A stretch of DNA of 64,000 nucleotides, taken from Caulobacteraceae bacterium (GTDB lineage: Bacteria; Pseudomonadota; Alphaproteobacteria; Caulobacterales; Aquidulcibacteraceae). How positions within the stretch are numbered: the first letter of the stretch is position 1; the number at the start of each line of letters is the position of its first letter. A model generated the notes under the pieces. The model made no database searches and was not told the origin of the DNA. It was given only the letters and a program-made list of their open reading frames with translations. A program made the position numbers and the translations under genes. The stretch covers positions 255,020 through 319,019 of the forward strand of contig JADJCG010000002.1 in the NCBI GenBank assembly GCA_016703335.1, written 5' to 3'. Of this stretch, positions 29,143 to 38,056 are shown in pieces.

Positions 29143-29664
29143 TCAAAGGGGCCGCCAAACGCCCTCGATCAGGTTCCGATCAATGGGACCCCAATAGCGT
29201 CCGTCGAAGGATTGCTCGGCGTCGCCCAGCAGCAGCACCTCATGCTCTAACAAGGCCCGGCACCCGTCCCAAGCCCGCAGCGGCGCGCCGGCGCTGTTAT
29301 GGACGCGTCTTGGAATCGCAAACCCGTCATTGACGGTAAGCGCATCGCCCTCGGCGCAGACGCGGTCGCCCGCGACAGCGGCGACGCGCTTGATGAAGCG
29401 ATCCCGTGGCCCCTCGAAATCACGCGCACGCGCCGCTGCCGGCGCCACGTCCGCGGCGCGCACGGTCACGAAAGTCCCGCGGTCGATGGGCGCGTGGGTC
29501 CGGATGTAGAACCCGACGGGCACGGACGGCGTGTGGTTATAGAGAAGGCGGTCGCTCGCGGCTGGCAGCGCAAACGCAATCAAGGCGGCGCCCGCCGCCG
29601 CGCCCGCCAGCAACAGAATGAGCAAACGCCTCTTTTGCACGAGGCGAGGCTGCCTTTGCCTCAC
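29143..29664 (-). CDS. TraF-type S26 signal peptidase-like protease, 173 aa
   Basis: An N-terminal membrane anchor (RLLILLLAGAAAGAALIAFAL) is followed by NHTPSVPVGFYIR, holding the probable catalytic Ser. FIKRVAAVAGDRVC holds the catalytic Lys, and LLGDAEQSFDGRYWGPI is the family box E. In conjugation systems TraF processes pilin or other transfer proteins in the periplasm. GTG 29664 is taken as start because the frame before it lacks coding character. Confidence 0.85.
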   Translation of the reverse strand: MRQRQPRLVQKRRLLILLLAGAAAGAALIAFALPAASDRLLYNHTPSVPVGFYIRTHAPIDRGTFVTVRAADVAPAAARARDFEGPRDRFIKRVAAVAGDRVCAEGDALTVNDGFAIPRRVHNSAGAPLRAWDGCRALLEHEVLLLGDAEQSFDGRYWGPIDRNLIEGVWRPL

Positions 29665-29708
29665 CGGCGCGCCAAGGGGATGCACCCGGCTGGCGCGCCG
29701 GCCTCGGA

Positions 29709-30071
29709 TCAGTATTCGCTTGGCAGGAAGATGACGTCGTTCTGGAGCCAGAGGGTGATTTCCGGCAGCGGGAAATCGGTGAATGAGATGGCCTGGCTGG
29801 TGACGAGGCCATGATCGCCGTCCTCGCAGGTGAGGCGCGCCGTGCGGTCCTCCGCCACTTTCAAAATCCACACCTGGAATTCTTGCGCGCGCACGCGCGC
29901 GTCGTGTTGGTGCGAGACGATGGCGTCCAAGAGCCAATAAGCGCCGCCGGCTTCGGCGACGTACTGAGCGCCGTCGGTATAGGTGATCGAAGGATAGAGC
30001 GGATGGCGATACCAGCATTCGCTGCCGGTGAATTGCGCGAGATCGCTCGCGCGCAGCGTCTTCGAAGACAT
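29709..30071 (-). CDS. DUF6876 family protein, 120 aa
   Basis: The segment LAQFTGSECWYRHPLYPSIT, then YTDGAQYVAEAGGAYWLLDA and FQVWILKV, matches a small family common on plasmids and integrative elements that I know as DUF6876. Its function is not known. ATG 30071 is chosen as start. The gene lies between traF-like and ssb, consistent with mobile-element backbones. Confidence 0.75.
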   Translation of the reverse strand: MSSKTLRASDLAQFTGSECWYRHPLYPSITYTDGAQYVAEAGGAYWLLDAIVSHQHDARVRAQEFQVWILKVAEDRTARLTCEDGDHGLVTSQAISFTDFPLPEITLWLQNDVIFLPSEY

Positions 30072-30143
30072 GCTGTGTCTCCTCAATGATTGAATTTTGA
30101 TTGGGGGACGCCGCCCCGGTGAACCGAAGCGGCGTCTCGCGGT

Positions 30144-30482
30144 TCAGGCGGCGGCCGCAGTGTCGGCCATGCCAAGCGACTTGACCGCGCCTTCAGCGGG
30201 ATCGATGGCGACGAACACCTTGCCGATCCAGCGGCCGGTCGCCTTGTCCTTCCAGCGGTCGTGGCGCAGCACGCCGGTGACCTCGGCCAGCACGTCCTTA
30301 CGCATGGCTTTCGCAGCTTCTTGGCTCCGGGGGCAGTAGATCTCGACGGTGAAGCGGTCGCTGCGTTCGCCGCTGCGAACTTCGAGCCAGAGCGAGACGA
30401 TGTCGGTTGAGCCGCCGCGGAATTCGAGCGTGCGAGATTTTGGATCGTCGATGAGTTTGCCGGTGAGGGTGACGCGGTTCAT
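30144..30482 (-). CDS. ssb: Single-stranded DNA-binding protein, 112 aa
   Basis: An OB-fold SSB: MNRVTLTGKLIDDPKSRTLE, LWLEVRSGERSDRFTVEIYC and LAEVTGVLRHDRWKDK line up with beta strands of bacterial SSB. It lacks the acidic C-terminal tip (DDDIPF) that recruits partner proteins, as often seen in mobile-element SSBs. ATG 30482 is chosen as start. Confidence 0.85.
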   Translation of the reverse strand: MNRVTLTGKLIDDPKSRTLEFRGGSTDIVSLWLEVRSGERSDRFTVEIYCPRSQEAAKAMRKDVLAEVTGVLRHDRWKDKATGRWIGKVFVAIDPAEGAVKSLGMADTAAAA

Positions 30483-30792
30483 GTCTGTCTCCATTGAGCG
30501 CCCGCTTTGTGACGGGGCCGCGGGAGCTCGCCCGCGACGGCGCCTTTCGCGCCCGGCCATGAGGCGGCGGCTGCAAGGAGAAAATGGTGGGGCCCGCGTC
30601 CGTCAGGACCGAAGGCGGCGAAGCCGCGCGGGGAAACGATTTTGTCCTTGTGGACGACGACGGCCGGGCGGAGATGGCGACGGCGTGGGTGAGCTCTTGG
30701 CGCGCGTGCTCGGAATGCGGGCGCTCGGAGGCGGGGTCTTGAAGCGCGCTTCTGCGGCGCACGCGAATGCTATGATCCTCGATGGGTCCGCT
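30483..30792. other. Non-coding stretch between ssb and the Toprim gene
   Basis: About 310 bases, very GC-rich. Frames open here are shadows or read-through of the frameshifted Toprim gene. I see no convincing gene; promoter elements for ssb are expected near 30500-30560. Confidence 0.4.
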
Positions 30793-31550
30793 CTAGTGCG
30801 CCACAGCCCGAGCCCAATCGTTCCAGTCTGGATGACCATCCGGCGGAAGCGCGATCTCGCACGCGATCGAGGTCTCGACCCGCGCCTGCAGCCGAGCGGC
30901 GGCGGCGAGACCTGCCTCGTCATGGTCGGCGGCGATGACGAGCTTGTCGATTCCGCGCTTAGGAACGCCCAGGCGCCGGCGCCAAGCGCGCGTCTTGCCG
31001 AGAGCGCGGTCTCTAGTCCTTCAGCGACGATGAGCACATCACCTGGCGCATCGATGCGAACGTAATGACCCATCAGCTTGCCAATAGTGCGCCGCGGCGT
31101 CGCCAGCGCCGCTTTGGCCGCGCCATGCGCGGTCAAAAGCGTGACCTGAATGCCTTCAAGGACGCCGTCCTTGTTGACGAGACCAGCGATCAGGGCAGGG
31201 CGCCGTTCACGGTCTTCCAGGCTCGTCATGCGAGGGTGAAAGCGGAGCACGTCAGCTCCGGGCAATTCGCCCTCGATGGCGCGTGCGCGCAAGTAGCGCT
31301 CGCCGACTGTCCCGGCGACGGCGACGGACTCCTCCCACAAACGCAGCACGCGCGCGCGCCGGTCTTCGTCGCGTTGGTCGACTTGAACGCGCACGATCGG
31401 CTCGGACACTGCGGCGTGTTCGTCCTCGGTCTCCAGGAGCGAGACCGAGCGATCGCCGGGACCGTGACCGGGACCACGGATGAGTGCGCGCCGGCCGCCC
31501 TCAGAGAGGACGCCGCCCATGGCATCGACGATGCGCTTAAGCTTGGACAT
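30793..31550 (-). CDS. Toprim-domain (primase-like) protein, one frameshift
   Basis: The N-terminal part (VGERYLRARAIEGELPGADV, then RFHPRM) and the central LIAGLVNKDGVLEGIQVTLL match the DUF7146/Toprim proteins of plasmids. The Toprim core Glu lies in VLIVAEGLETALSA. After a shift near 30960 the second acidic motif follows (KLVIAADHDEAGLAAAARLQ), ending PDWNDWARAVAH at TAG 30793. About 252 aa. Toprim proteins of this kind probably act in plasmid or element replication. The 5' end overlaps the ArdC stop by 14 bases. Confidence 0.8.
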
Positions 31551-32441
31551 GGAGCTCGTCCGGCGCCGGGCTCTTAGCGAGCAGCCAGTCGACCGCCAGC
31601 TGCGCTTGCGCCGCGGCGTGGAAGAACGCGCGCTTGTCGGATTGGAGAAGGCTCATCCAGTTCTCAATATAGGCGGCGTGGTCAAAGATGTGATCGGGCG
31701 GCAGCCGCAAATGGGCACCCAGAATCGCCGCGCCGATTTCGGCGACCAGTTCTTCGGCGGCGATCGCTTGCTTGAACCGCTTGGAGAGATCGCGCCCGAC
31801 GCGGTGGGGTGCGGCGGTTGAATGCACCGCTTCGTGGTTCAAGGTCGCCGCGTATGCTTCGGCGTCGTCGAATGCGGCCAGCGGCGGCATGCCGATGACG
31901 TCGCGGCTCGGAACATAGCAAGCGACATCGCGCGTCAGAATGCGCGCGATGCCGAGCTTCGCGAACCATTGCTCGTGCGCAGCGATTGGCAGCTGCGCCT
32001 CATCCGAGGGCTTTGGATAAAAACGCTCCGGCAACCCTTCGACTTGGTCTGCATTGAAGGCGACGTAGGATTTCAGGAAACGGAAGGCTGTTTCGGTCTC
32101 GCCGCCGTCGGCGCTAGCGCCGTGCGCTGTGGCGCTGCCATAATAGACGACGATCTCGCCGCGCTCGCCCTTGCGCACGCGCGCCCAAGCTTGATTGCCT
32201 GATTGAACGTCAGCCAATAGGGCGAAGCGTAGCCGCGCGCCGCGCTCGCAAACCAAAGCATGATGGTGTTGACGCCTCGATAGCATTCGCCGGTTGCGCG
32301 TCGGGGGAGGGCAAGGCCGGTGCGGGCGCCATCCCAAGGCTTGCGCCATGGCATGACACCGGCATTGAGGCTTGCGAGAATCTTGGCGGTGATGTCGGCG
32401 GCGATGTCGCGCCGCTGCGCCACGCAATGCGTGTCAGACAT
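31537..32441 (-). CDS. ArdC-like antirestriction protein, one frameshift
   Basis: The N-terminal ssDNA-binding domain (DITAKILASLNAGVMPWRKP, YRGVNTIMLWFASAARGYAS, YWLTFNQA) is followed by a zinc metallopeptidase-like domain with HEAVHSTAAPHR. A Glu in EELVAEIGAAILG completes the pattern. ArdC proteins shield incoming DNA from type I restriction during conjugation. The frame shifts near 32190, inside 'QAI.LG.RVRKGERG'. About 300 aa in all. ATG 32441 begins the conserved part. Confidence 0.85.
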
Positions 32442-32533
32442 TGGAAGTCTCCTGGGGTGTTGGCAAAGCGCCCGCGCGGGTCGCTCCCGCACGGGACGCC
32501 CCGCGTTGCTCAGTGTTGGGGTGACGCCGCCGC

Positions 32534-34398
32534 TTAGGGCGCTTCGCCAGTGACGGCGAAAGCGCCTTCGCGCATCGGCGTGATGAGGCATTCCGGGAGC
32601 CAGCGGCTTTCAGCGAACGCCTTCGCCACGGCGTCTGCGAACGCGCTCTTCTTCAGCTTCGCCAGCGCCTTGAGTTTCGCGGCGCGTTCTTTCTCGCCGA
32701 GTTTGGCCAAGCCTGGCGCTTCGGGGAGGGCGTCCAGCGCATATTGCTTCGGCGTGCGCATCCAGAAGTCGGAACCCGCCGACCAATGCGTGGCCATGTC
32801 GAGATCGATCGCCGCCGCGATCAGGTCGCTGGCGCGCTGGCGCCCATCGTCGCGTGCGCTCGCGCCGTCGTGGGTGAGGTCGATGGTCTCGGCCACGAGG
32901 ACGGCCAGGCAGGCAATGAGCGCTTCGCAATCGAGCGCTAGACATTCTCCAAAGCTCTCCGGCATGGCGCGCGCCGATTTGAGCGTCTGCAGGAACTCGC
33001 CGTCGCCGAAGTCGCGCGGCGTTGAGCTGATCTCTGGGCCGACCAAATCGCCTTCGCCTGCGCTCTGTTGCGACAGCAGGCAAACCACGAGCGCCAGCGC
33101 TACATGGCCGTCACTGGCGACGCCCGCGCGAATGGCGCGCGTGCGGGCGAGCGTGAGGTCGCGAGTCAGCGCCTTGCTTAGGCCCGAGCCCATCGGTGCG
33201 CCGCCATCCGCTTCGTCGTCGTCGGGCTTGTCGCCCGGTGTGGCTTGCTTGCGGAGCTTGTCGATCGCCTTCATGTCGCCGCGGCGAATGAGGCCGCGTA
33301 CGATCTGCGCCTTGCCGTCGCGGTCGACGCCGATGACGACGCCGGCGTGCGCCATCATCGCGCCGTCACAGCCACGCGCCTCAGTGATGTCGTCGCGTTC
33401 CTGGTCGAGCTTGTCGCGTTCGTTCCAGAGTGCGTCGGCGGCTTCGCCGTCTTCCATGTCTTCAAGTTCGCCGTCGATGCGCTCGATCTCGGCGTCGAGC
33501 GCCGCCATGCGCCGTTTTCCCTGGCCGTGAGCTTGCGTTGTGTGGCGCGGAGGCGTTCGGACGCGCAGCCCTCGATGTGACCGCCCGCGAGATTGATCTC
33601 GGCCCAGCCCCAGCCTTCGGCCAGCACGGCGTCGCGCAGCGCTTCGGCTTTTGCAAACGCCAGGCGCTGTATGATGTCGCCGTCGTCTAGCAGCACGACA
33701 TCGTCTTCGAAGAGATCTTTGACGATGCGCCCGCCAGCTTGCGTGTAAGCCTCGATGCCGACGAAGAGCGCCAGGCGATCGCTCGCCGGTGTCCGACCTT
33801 GGGTGAGGGCGCTTCGCACCGCGTGCGTGTTTGAGATCGGCTTGCTCAAGCCCTTGAACACCCGCTCCTGCGCGGTGTGATCTGGATCGAGGCAGAAGGC
33901 GCGGGCGACATCGAGCGTGAGTTCACCCTTGCGATAGGCGGCGCGGATACGCGGGCTAAGCCGCGCAAGTGCAAGGCGCTGCTCGACATGGCGCACGGTG
34001 GCGCCAAAGCGATGCGCCACATCTTCAGCGGAAGCGCCGCCATCGACGAGCGCCGCATAAGCCTCGACTTCGTCCATGGCGTTCATGTCGACGCGCTGGA
34101 CATTCTCGGCGAGGGACGCTTCCACGGCCGCAGCGGCGTCAACGACATGGCAGGGGACGGGCCAGTCCTTGGCCCGCTCGCCTTGGCGGACGAGCAGCTT
34201 CAGCGCCGCGTGCCGGCGTGCGCCGGCGACCACGGCATATTTGCCTGTGTCGCGTTCGGTGACGGTGAGGTTCTGCAAGAGACCGTGCGCGGCGATCGAT
34301 GCGGCGAGCGCATCGATGTCGCGCTTGCGCTCGGTGCGGCGAACATTGTCCTCGCTCTCGACGAGCTTGTTGAGTGGGATGTGTTGAATGTCGGACAT
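32534..34398 (-). CDS. ParB/RepB-like nuclease-domain protein, plasmid type, one frameshift
   Basis: The N-terminal ParB nuclease-like domain (HIPLNKLVESEDNVRRTERK, ASIAAHGLLQNLTV, VVAGARRHAALKLL, SLAENVQRVDMNAMDE) is followed by an HTH (ASAEDVAHRFGATVRHVEQR). A long C-terminal region continues after a shift near 33510 (ERIDGELEDMEDGEAADALW onward). The full length, about 620 aa, matches the large ParB-like proteins of mobile elements rather than chromosomal ParB (about 300 aa). No ParA partner is visible, so a role in regulation or DNA processing is as likely as partition. Confidence 0.85.
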
Positions 34399-34694
34399 CA
34401 GAGTTCGAGCCTTTGGAACGAGACCCGCGCGGCGGAGATGCCGGCGCGGGGTCGCTTGCGCGACGGCTCGTCACCAAGGCCCGCGCCCCAGAGGGGACCT
34501 GGGTCGAGGGCTCATCTTTGAGAGCGGAGCGTCCCTCGACGCAGGGCCCCGGCGCGGGCACGGCCTCTCCGGCGCGCAAGCGAGCACGCGCCTGACGCGC
34601 GAGTTGGGGAGATGCACACGCGTGCCTACAGCGCGCCTCTTGCAAGACAGGCGAAGTCCGCTCTTAGTAGGCAAGACACAACTGGAGGTTTGCC

Positions 34695-35432
34695 ATGCCT
34701 GCCAGCAAGATTGCGCTGGATTTCCTCGACTTCTGTGAGAAGCAAACGAGCGCGCAGATCATCGAGGATCGATTTGTCTCAACGCTGCAAGCGCTCGGCT
34801 ATGAATACGTCGCTTGCGCGTCGCACGTAGATCCGCTTCGGCCGCGGCCGGGCGGAGTCAGCGTGCTCAATTATCCTGTCCCTTGGGTGCAGCATTATTC
34901 GGAAGCGGACTTCGCGCGGATCGATCCGGTCTTCCTGGCGGCGCGCATTATGTCCTTGCCATTCAATTGGGTGGACTGCCTGGCGAAGATGCGTTTGAGC
35001 CGCGAGCAAAAGCGTGTGTTGGATGAGGGCGCGCTCTACGGACTCTCAAAAGGCCTTACCATTCCGCTGCGCTCGCCTGATGTGATTCCTGCTTCTTGTT
35101 CGCTCATCGCCGGATCGGACGGTGTCGATCCTTTGGCGATGGCGCACATTCTCATGATCGTAATTTACGGACATGGCGCCATGCATCGCCGGCTCAATCC
35201 CGATGCGCTTGCCGATCCTGTTGTGCTGGCGCCACGCGAGCGCGAATGCCTGACGCTCGCGGGCTGCGGCAAGAGTGATTGGGTGATTGGCGAAGTGCTG
35301 GGCGTAAGTTGGCGAACCGCCCACAACGCCATTGAGCGCGCCAAGAAACGCTACGGCGTTTCCTCCAGGGTGCAGGCGGTGGTGCGCGCGGTGTTCGATG
35401 GCCAGATCATGGTGGACGATCTGACCGGCTAG
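34695..35432 (+). CDS. LuxR-family AHL-responsive regulator, 245 aa
   Basis: An N-terminal autoinducer-binding domain (residues ~15-165, with YSEADFARIDPVF and LPFNWVDC) is followed by a LuxR-type HTH (LAPRERECLTLAGCGKSDWV, IGEVLGVSWRTAHNAIERAK). The acidic and Trp residues of the binding pocket (W50-like region PWVQHY, D in ARIDPV) look conserved. It is 90 bases upstream of the AHL synthase on the same strand, so it is the cognate receptor by position. It probably controls luxI and perhaps the lasso operon. Confidence 0.93.
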   Translation: MPASKIALDFLDFCEKQTSAQIIEDRFVSTLQALGYEYVACASHVDPLRPRPGGVSVLNYPVPWVQHYSEADFARIDPVFLAARIMSLPFNWVDCLAKMRLSREQKRVLDEGALYGLSKGLTIPLRSPDVIPASCSLIAGSDGVDPLAMAHILMIVIYGHGAMHRRLNPDALADPVVLAPRERECLTLAGCGKSDWVIGEVLGVSWRTAHNAIERAKKRYGVSSRVQAVVRAVFDGQIMVDDLTG

Positions 35433-35453
35433 TCGATTCGAAAAGAGTCAATA

Positions 35454-35467
35454 GGTCCCGTGGGACC
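35454..35467. promoter_or_regulatory. 14-bp perfect palindrome, candidate lux-type box
   Basis: GGTCCCGTGGGACC lies between luxR and luxI, 56 bases upstream of the luxI ATG. It is in the position expected for a LuxR-type operator near the -35 region. LuxR boxes are usually 18-20 bp imperfect palindromes, so this could be the core of one. Assignment is by position and symmetry only. Confidence 0.5.
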
Positions 35468-35522
35468 AATTACGCGTCGGCGAACGTCTCCGCATGCTCG
35501 TCCAAGAGCGGTTGGAGGCGTC

Positions 35523-36152
35523 ATGATCTACATCGTATCGGAAGAAAACCGGCGACGGTTTCATCACTTGCTGACCGAGATGCACCGCCAGCGAAAGCAG
35601 GTGTTTATCGACAAACTCAAATGGCGCCTGGAAGAAAGTGCCGGGCTCGAAATCGACAGTTATGACTGTCACGACGCGATCTATCTGATTGAGGCCGGAA
35701 CGCCGACGTCTGGCGTCAGTGTCTCGGCGCGGCTCTTGCCCACGGTGCGTCCGCACCTGCTCAGCCAACAATTCGCCGATCTCTGTGAAGAGGGGCTGCC
35801 TGCAGGGCCCGGTGTTTGGGAAGCGACGCGGTTTTGTCCGGCGCCGGATACGCCCGCGGGACCGCCCCGGCGCGACATGCTTGGGCGCATGATCGCCGGC
35901 ATCATGGAGACCGCGCTTCTCTTCGGCATCGACCAAGTCACCTATGTCGCCGACGCAGCACTTGCGCCGATGGCGCAGAAAGTCGGCTGGGACGTCCGCG
36001 CGCTAGGCGCGCCGCGCGGCAATGGCCGCAATCGCATTCAGGCCTTCGTCGCCAGCATCGATGGCGCGGGGCTAAGGCGCGTGCGCGAAGCGTTCGCGAT
36101 CACCGCGCCGCTGACGCGGTTCGTGCCCGCCGACCTCGCGCGCGCCGCTTAA
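35523..36152 (+). CDS. Acyl-homoserine-lactone synthase (LuxI family), 209 aa
   Basis: Makes an AHL signal from S-adenosylmethionine and an acyl-ACP or acyl-CoA. The diagnostic LuxI residues are all in register: Arg24, Phe28, Trp34, Asp45, Asp48, Arg70, Phe84, Glu100 and Arg103 (in WEATRF). ATG 35523 gives this numbering and is preceded by GGAGG. The acyl chain cannot be predicted from sequence. It is followed 15 bases later by the phyH-like gene. Confidence 0.95.
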   Translation: MIYIVSEENRRRFHHLLTEMHRQRKQVFIDKLKWRLEESAGLEIDSYDCHDAIYLIEAGTPTSGVSVSARLLPTVRPHLLSQQFADLCEEGLPAGPGVWEATRFCPAPDTPAGPPRRDMLGRMIAGIMETALLFGIDQVTYVADAALAPMAQKVGWDVRALGAPRGNGRNRIQAFVASIDGAGLRRVREAFAITAPLTRFVPADLARAA

Positions 36153-36167
36153 AGAGAGGAGGGAGAA

Positions 36168-37043
36168 ATGTCCGTTACCGCTCCTGCGGCCAGCGACACG
36201 CTCGCCGCTGATCTGGGCGCCCTGCAGCGCGATGGCTTCCTCGTGCTCGATGGGCTCTTGAACGAAGGTCAGGCGAAAGCGCTGGCCGCCGAACTTGAAC
36301 CCTGGCTGCAACGCACGCCGCGTTGCGAGGGCGACTTCCACGGCTGGGCGACGACACGCGTGAACGCGCTTCTGTCCAAGGCGCCGATGGTGCAGCAATT
36401 GGCGTTACATCCTCGGATCCTAGCGCTCGCTGAAGCAGCGCTTGCGGCGGCCTGCGATTGCATGCGGCTCAATATGACCCAGGCCATCCGCATTCATCCG
36501 GGACAGAAAGCGCAAGCGCCGCATCGTGATGAAGAAATGTGGCCGGCCGATCCGAACGGCCAGATCTGGTCGCTCAATGTGATGTGGGCGGTCAGCGACT
36601 TTACCGAAGCAAATGGCGCCACGCGCCTTTGGCCGCGCAGTCATGTCGAAAGGTTGGGCCGTACTCCGGATCCACAACAAGCGATCCAAGGCGTGATGAA
36701 GGCAGGTTCGGCGCTCGTTTACTTAGGAGGGCTCACGCATAGCGGCGGCGCCAACCGCTCCACCGCCGATCGCACCGGTGTCGTCATCGGCTATTGCGCG
36801 GGATGGCTGCGCACCTACGAGGAGCAGTTCTTGGCGTACCCGCGCGAGGTGGCGCGCTGGTTTCCGGAAGAGCTGCAGCGCCTCATCGGTTATCGCTGGC
36901 ATCGGCCCAATATTGGCGGCTGGGAAGGCCAAGACCCGATCGAGTATCTGCGCGACGCCTCCTCCTGTGGCCCGCACCGCGATGCGTTGCCGCCGGCGAT
37001 CGCTGCCGAGCTAAAGACGCTCATGGCGTCCAGCACTGAATGA
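36168..37043 (+). CDS. Phytanoyl-CoA dioxygenase-like Fe(II)/2-oxoglutarate oxygenase, 291 aa
   Basis: A PhyH-family oxygenase. The facial triad reads His119-x-Asp121 (APHRDEEMW) with distal His191 (GGLTHSGGANRS); a nearby Arg (Arg197 or Arg202) would hold 2-oxoglutarate. The N-terminus (LGALQRDGFLVLDGLLNEGQ) and WSLNVMWAVSDFTEANGATR are typical of the family. It lies 15 bases after luxI and one base before the gntR-like gene. Possible substrates are the AHL or its acyl precursor, or the lasso core (which contains Asp). I recall luxI-phyH neighbours in sphingomonads, which favours the first. Confidence 0.88.
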   Translation: MSVTAPAASDTLAADLGALQRDGFLVLDGLLNEGQAKALAAELEPWLQRTPRCEGDFHGWATTRVNALLSKAPMVQQLALHPRILALAEAALAAACDCMRLNMTQAIRIHPGQKAQAPHRDEEMWPADPNGQIWSLNVMWAVSDFTEANGATRLWPRSHVERLGRTPDPQQAIQGVMKAGSALVYLGGLTHSGGANRSTADRTGVVIGYCAGWLRTYEEQFLAYPREVARWFPEELQRLIGYRWHRPNIGGWEGQDPIEYLRDASSCGPHRDALPPAIAAELKTLMASSTE

Positions 37044-37044
37044 C

Positions 37045-37665
37045 ATGGCCGTCGATGCGAGTGCGGCGCAGCGCGCCTATGATGAGATAAAGCGCCTGAT
37101 CCTCGACGGCGCGCTGCCGGTGCGCTCGCGCCTTGACCTCGAGGACTTGGCGCGAAGACTGGGCGTCAGTTCGATGCCTGTCAGGCTGGCGCTCAACCTG
37201 CTGAACGCGGAGCGCCTCGTTCGCCCAGGCGAGCACTCGGGCTACGAAGTTGCGCTCTGGCCAGCCGCAGAACTCGCCCAACTCTACGAATGGCGTGGCG
37301 CGCTCCTTACGCTTGTTCTTCCCTCGACCGCGTCCGCCCCGGAATTGCAGCGTCTGGCTCGCACGCAACCCTATGCGCAAGCGGTAGAGACCGTGATGCG
37401 GATGCTTGAAGGCGGCGCCAACCCAAACCTACGCCGATCTGCGCTCAATGCCGATGAAAGGCTGCGCGCAGCGCGCGTCGCCGAAGCCGACATTCTTGGA
37501 GATGTTCAGGGCGAGTTCGAAGCGCTGGTGACCGCGATTGCCCAGAGGACGAAGCGCGTGAGCACTCTGATGAAGTCATATCAACGCCGCCGCATTCAAG
37601 CCGCCGAGGCCATACGCGAGCGCATCGCCCTGAAGGCGCTCCCGCCGAATGGTGCGCCGCGGTGA
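37045..37665 (+). CDS. GntR-type winged-helix regulator, 206 aa
   Basis: The N-terminal winged helix (AYDEIKRLILDGALPVRSRL, LEDLARRLGVSSMPVRLALN, LLNAERLV) is that of GntR regulators of the FadR/VanR group. The C-terminal all-helical ligand domain is present but lacks an obvious metal-binding His set. It directly precedes the lasso precursors and follows phyH-like by one base, so it may regulate its own operon. Confidence 0.88.
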   Translation: MAVDASAAQRAYDEIKRLILDGALPVRSRLDLEDLARRLGVSSMPVRLALNLLNAERLVRPGEHSGYEVALWPAAELAQLYEWRGALLTLVLPSTASAPELQRLARTQPYAQAVETVMRMLEGGANPNLRRSALNADERLRAARVAEADILGDVQGEFEALVTAIAQRTKRVSTLMKSYQRRRIQAAEAIRERIALKALPPNGAPR

Positions 37666-37757
37666 ATGCCTACCTGATCTTCATGCTGATCAGCTCGGTG
37701 ATCGTCGCGAGGCCGCGCATACTCTTATTGGGTGAATGACACCCGAGGGAGAGAGCG

Positions 37758-37874
37758 ATGCGTGATGACCAAGATATCGTTGAACTCGGATCAGTGACCG
37801 AGCTCACCCAAGGCTCGTTTATGATGGACCATTACGAGTCGTTGACGATGAAGGATCACTGGACCGACGACTAG
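37758..37874 (+). CDS. Lasso precursor peptide 1, 38 aa
   Basis: A short gene behind a purine-rich ribosome-binding stretch (GAGGGAGAGAG). The leader is 18 residues with VELGSVTELTQ. Thr sits at -2 of a Gly, the hallmark recognised by lasso proteases. The predicted core is GSFMMDHYESLTMKDHWTDD: Gly1 can form the isopeptide bond with Glu9, giving a nine-residue ring and an 11-residue loop-tail. His7, Tyr8 and Trp17 are bulky residues that could matter for threading. Cleavage site and ring are inferred by analogy. Confidence 0.88.
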   Translation: MRDDQDIVELGSVTELTQGSFMMDHYESLTMKDHWTDD

Positions 37875-37924
37875 GTCTCCATCACGCAGCGCCCAATCCG
37901 TAACCTGGCAAAAGGAACCATCAG

Positions 37925-38056
37925 ATGCGCAAGCAAGATGAAGCGCGTGAGCGCGAAGACGTCGTCGATCTGGGCGCCGTCACCGAGGAAACCCAAGGCG
38001 TGCCGCTGGAAGATGCCAAGGAAGGCATCAGCACGCGCGACTTCTACACGCCGTGA
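37925..38056 (+). CDS. Lasso precursor peptide 2, 43 aa
   Basis: The leader is 24 residues and shares with precursor 1 the stretch V-[ED]-L-G-[SA]-V-T-E-x-T-Q just before the core. The predicted core is GVPLEDAKEGISTRDFYTP: Gly1 and Glu9 would close a nine-residue ring, with Phe16/Tyr17 as likely steric plugs in the tail. Its stop TGA overlaps the GTG start of the B gene (GTGA), so translation is probably coupled to maturation. The cores of the two precursors are unrelated apart from Gly1 and Glu9. Confidence 0.9.
   Translation: MRKQDEAREREDVVDLGAVTEETQGVPLEDAKEGISTRDFYTP

Larger units (their letters stand above)
24465..34398. mobile_element. Core of an integrative mobilizable element at tRNA-Ser
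   Basis: Integrase next to a tRNA gene is followed by an AAA ATPase, relaxase, TraF-type protease, SSB, Toprim protein, ArdC-like antirestriction protein and ParB-like protein. This is a typical mobile backbone. No VirB/Tra secretion genes or coupling protein are visible, so transfer would need a helper. The right boundary is not defined: the lasso and defence regions downstream may be cargo of the same element. Confidence 0.7.

Noticed and set aside
30603..30792. Continuation of the Toprim protein as a 315-aa product
   Set aside because: The extra C-terminal part is Pro/Ser/Arg-rich noise; the frame-corrected version ends naturally at 30793 with Toprim motifs intact.
37662..37739. A 25-aa open frame overlapping the GntR stop (MNAYLIFMLISSVIVARPRI...) as a third precursor or leader peptide
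   Set aside because: It has no Thr-x-Gly core junction and no ring-forming acidic residue in position; it is hydrophobic and could be chance. Not enough to call a gene.
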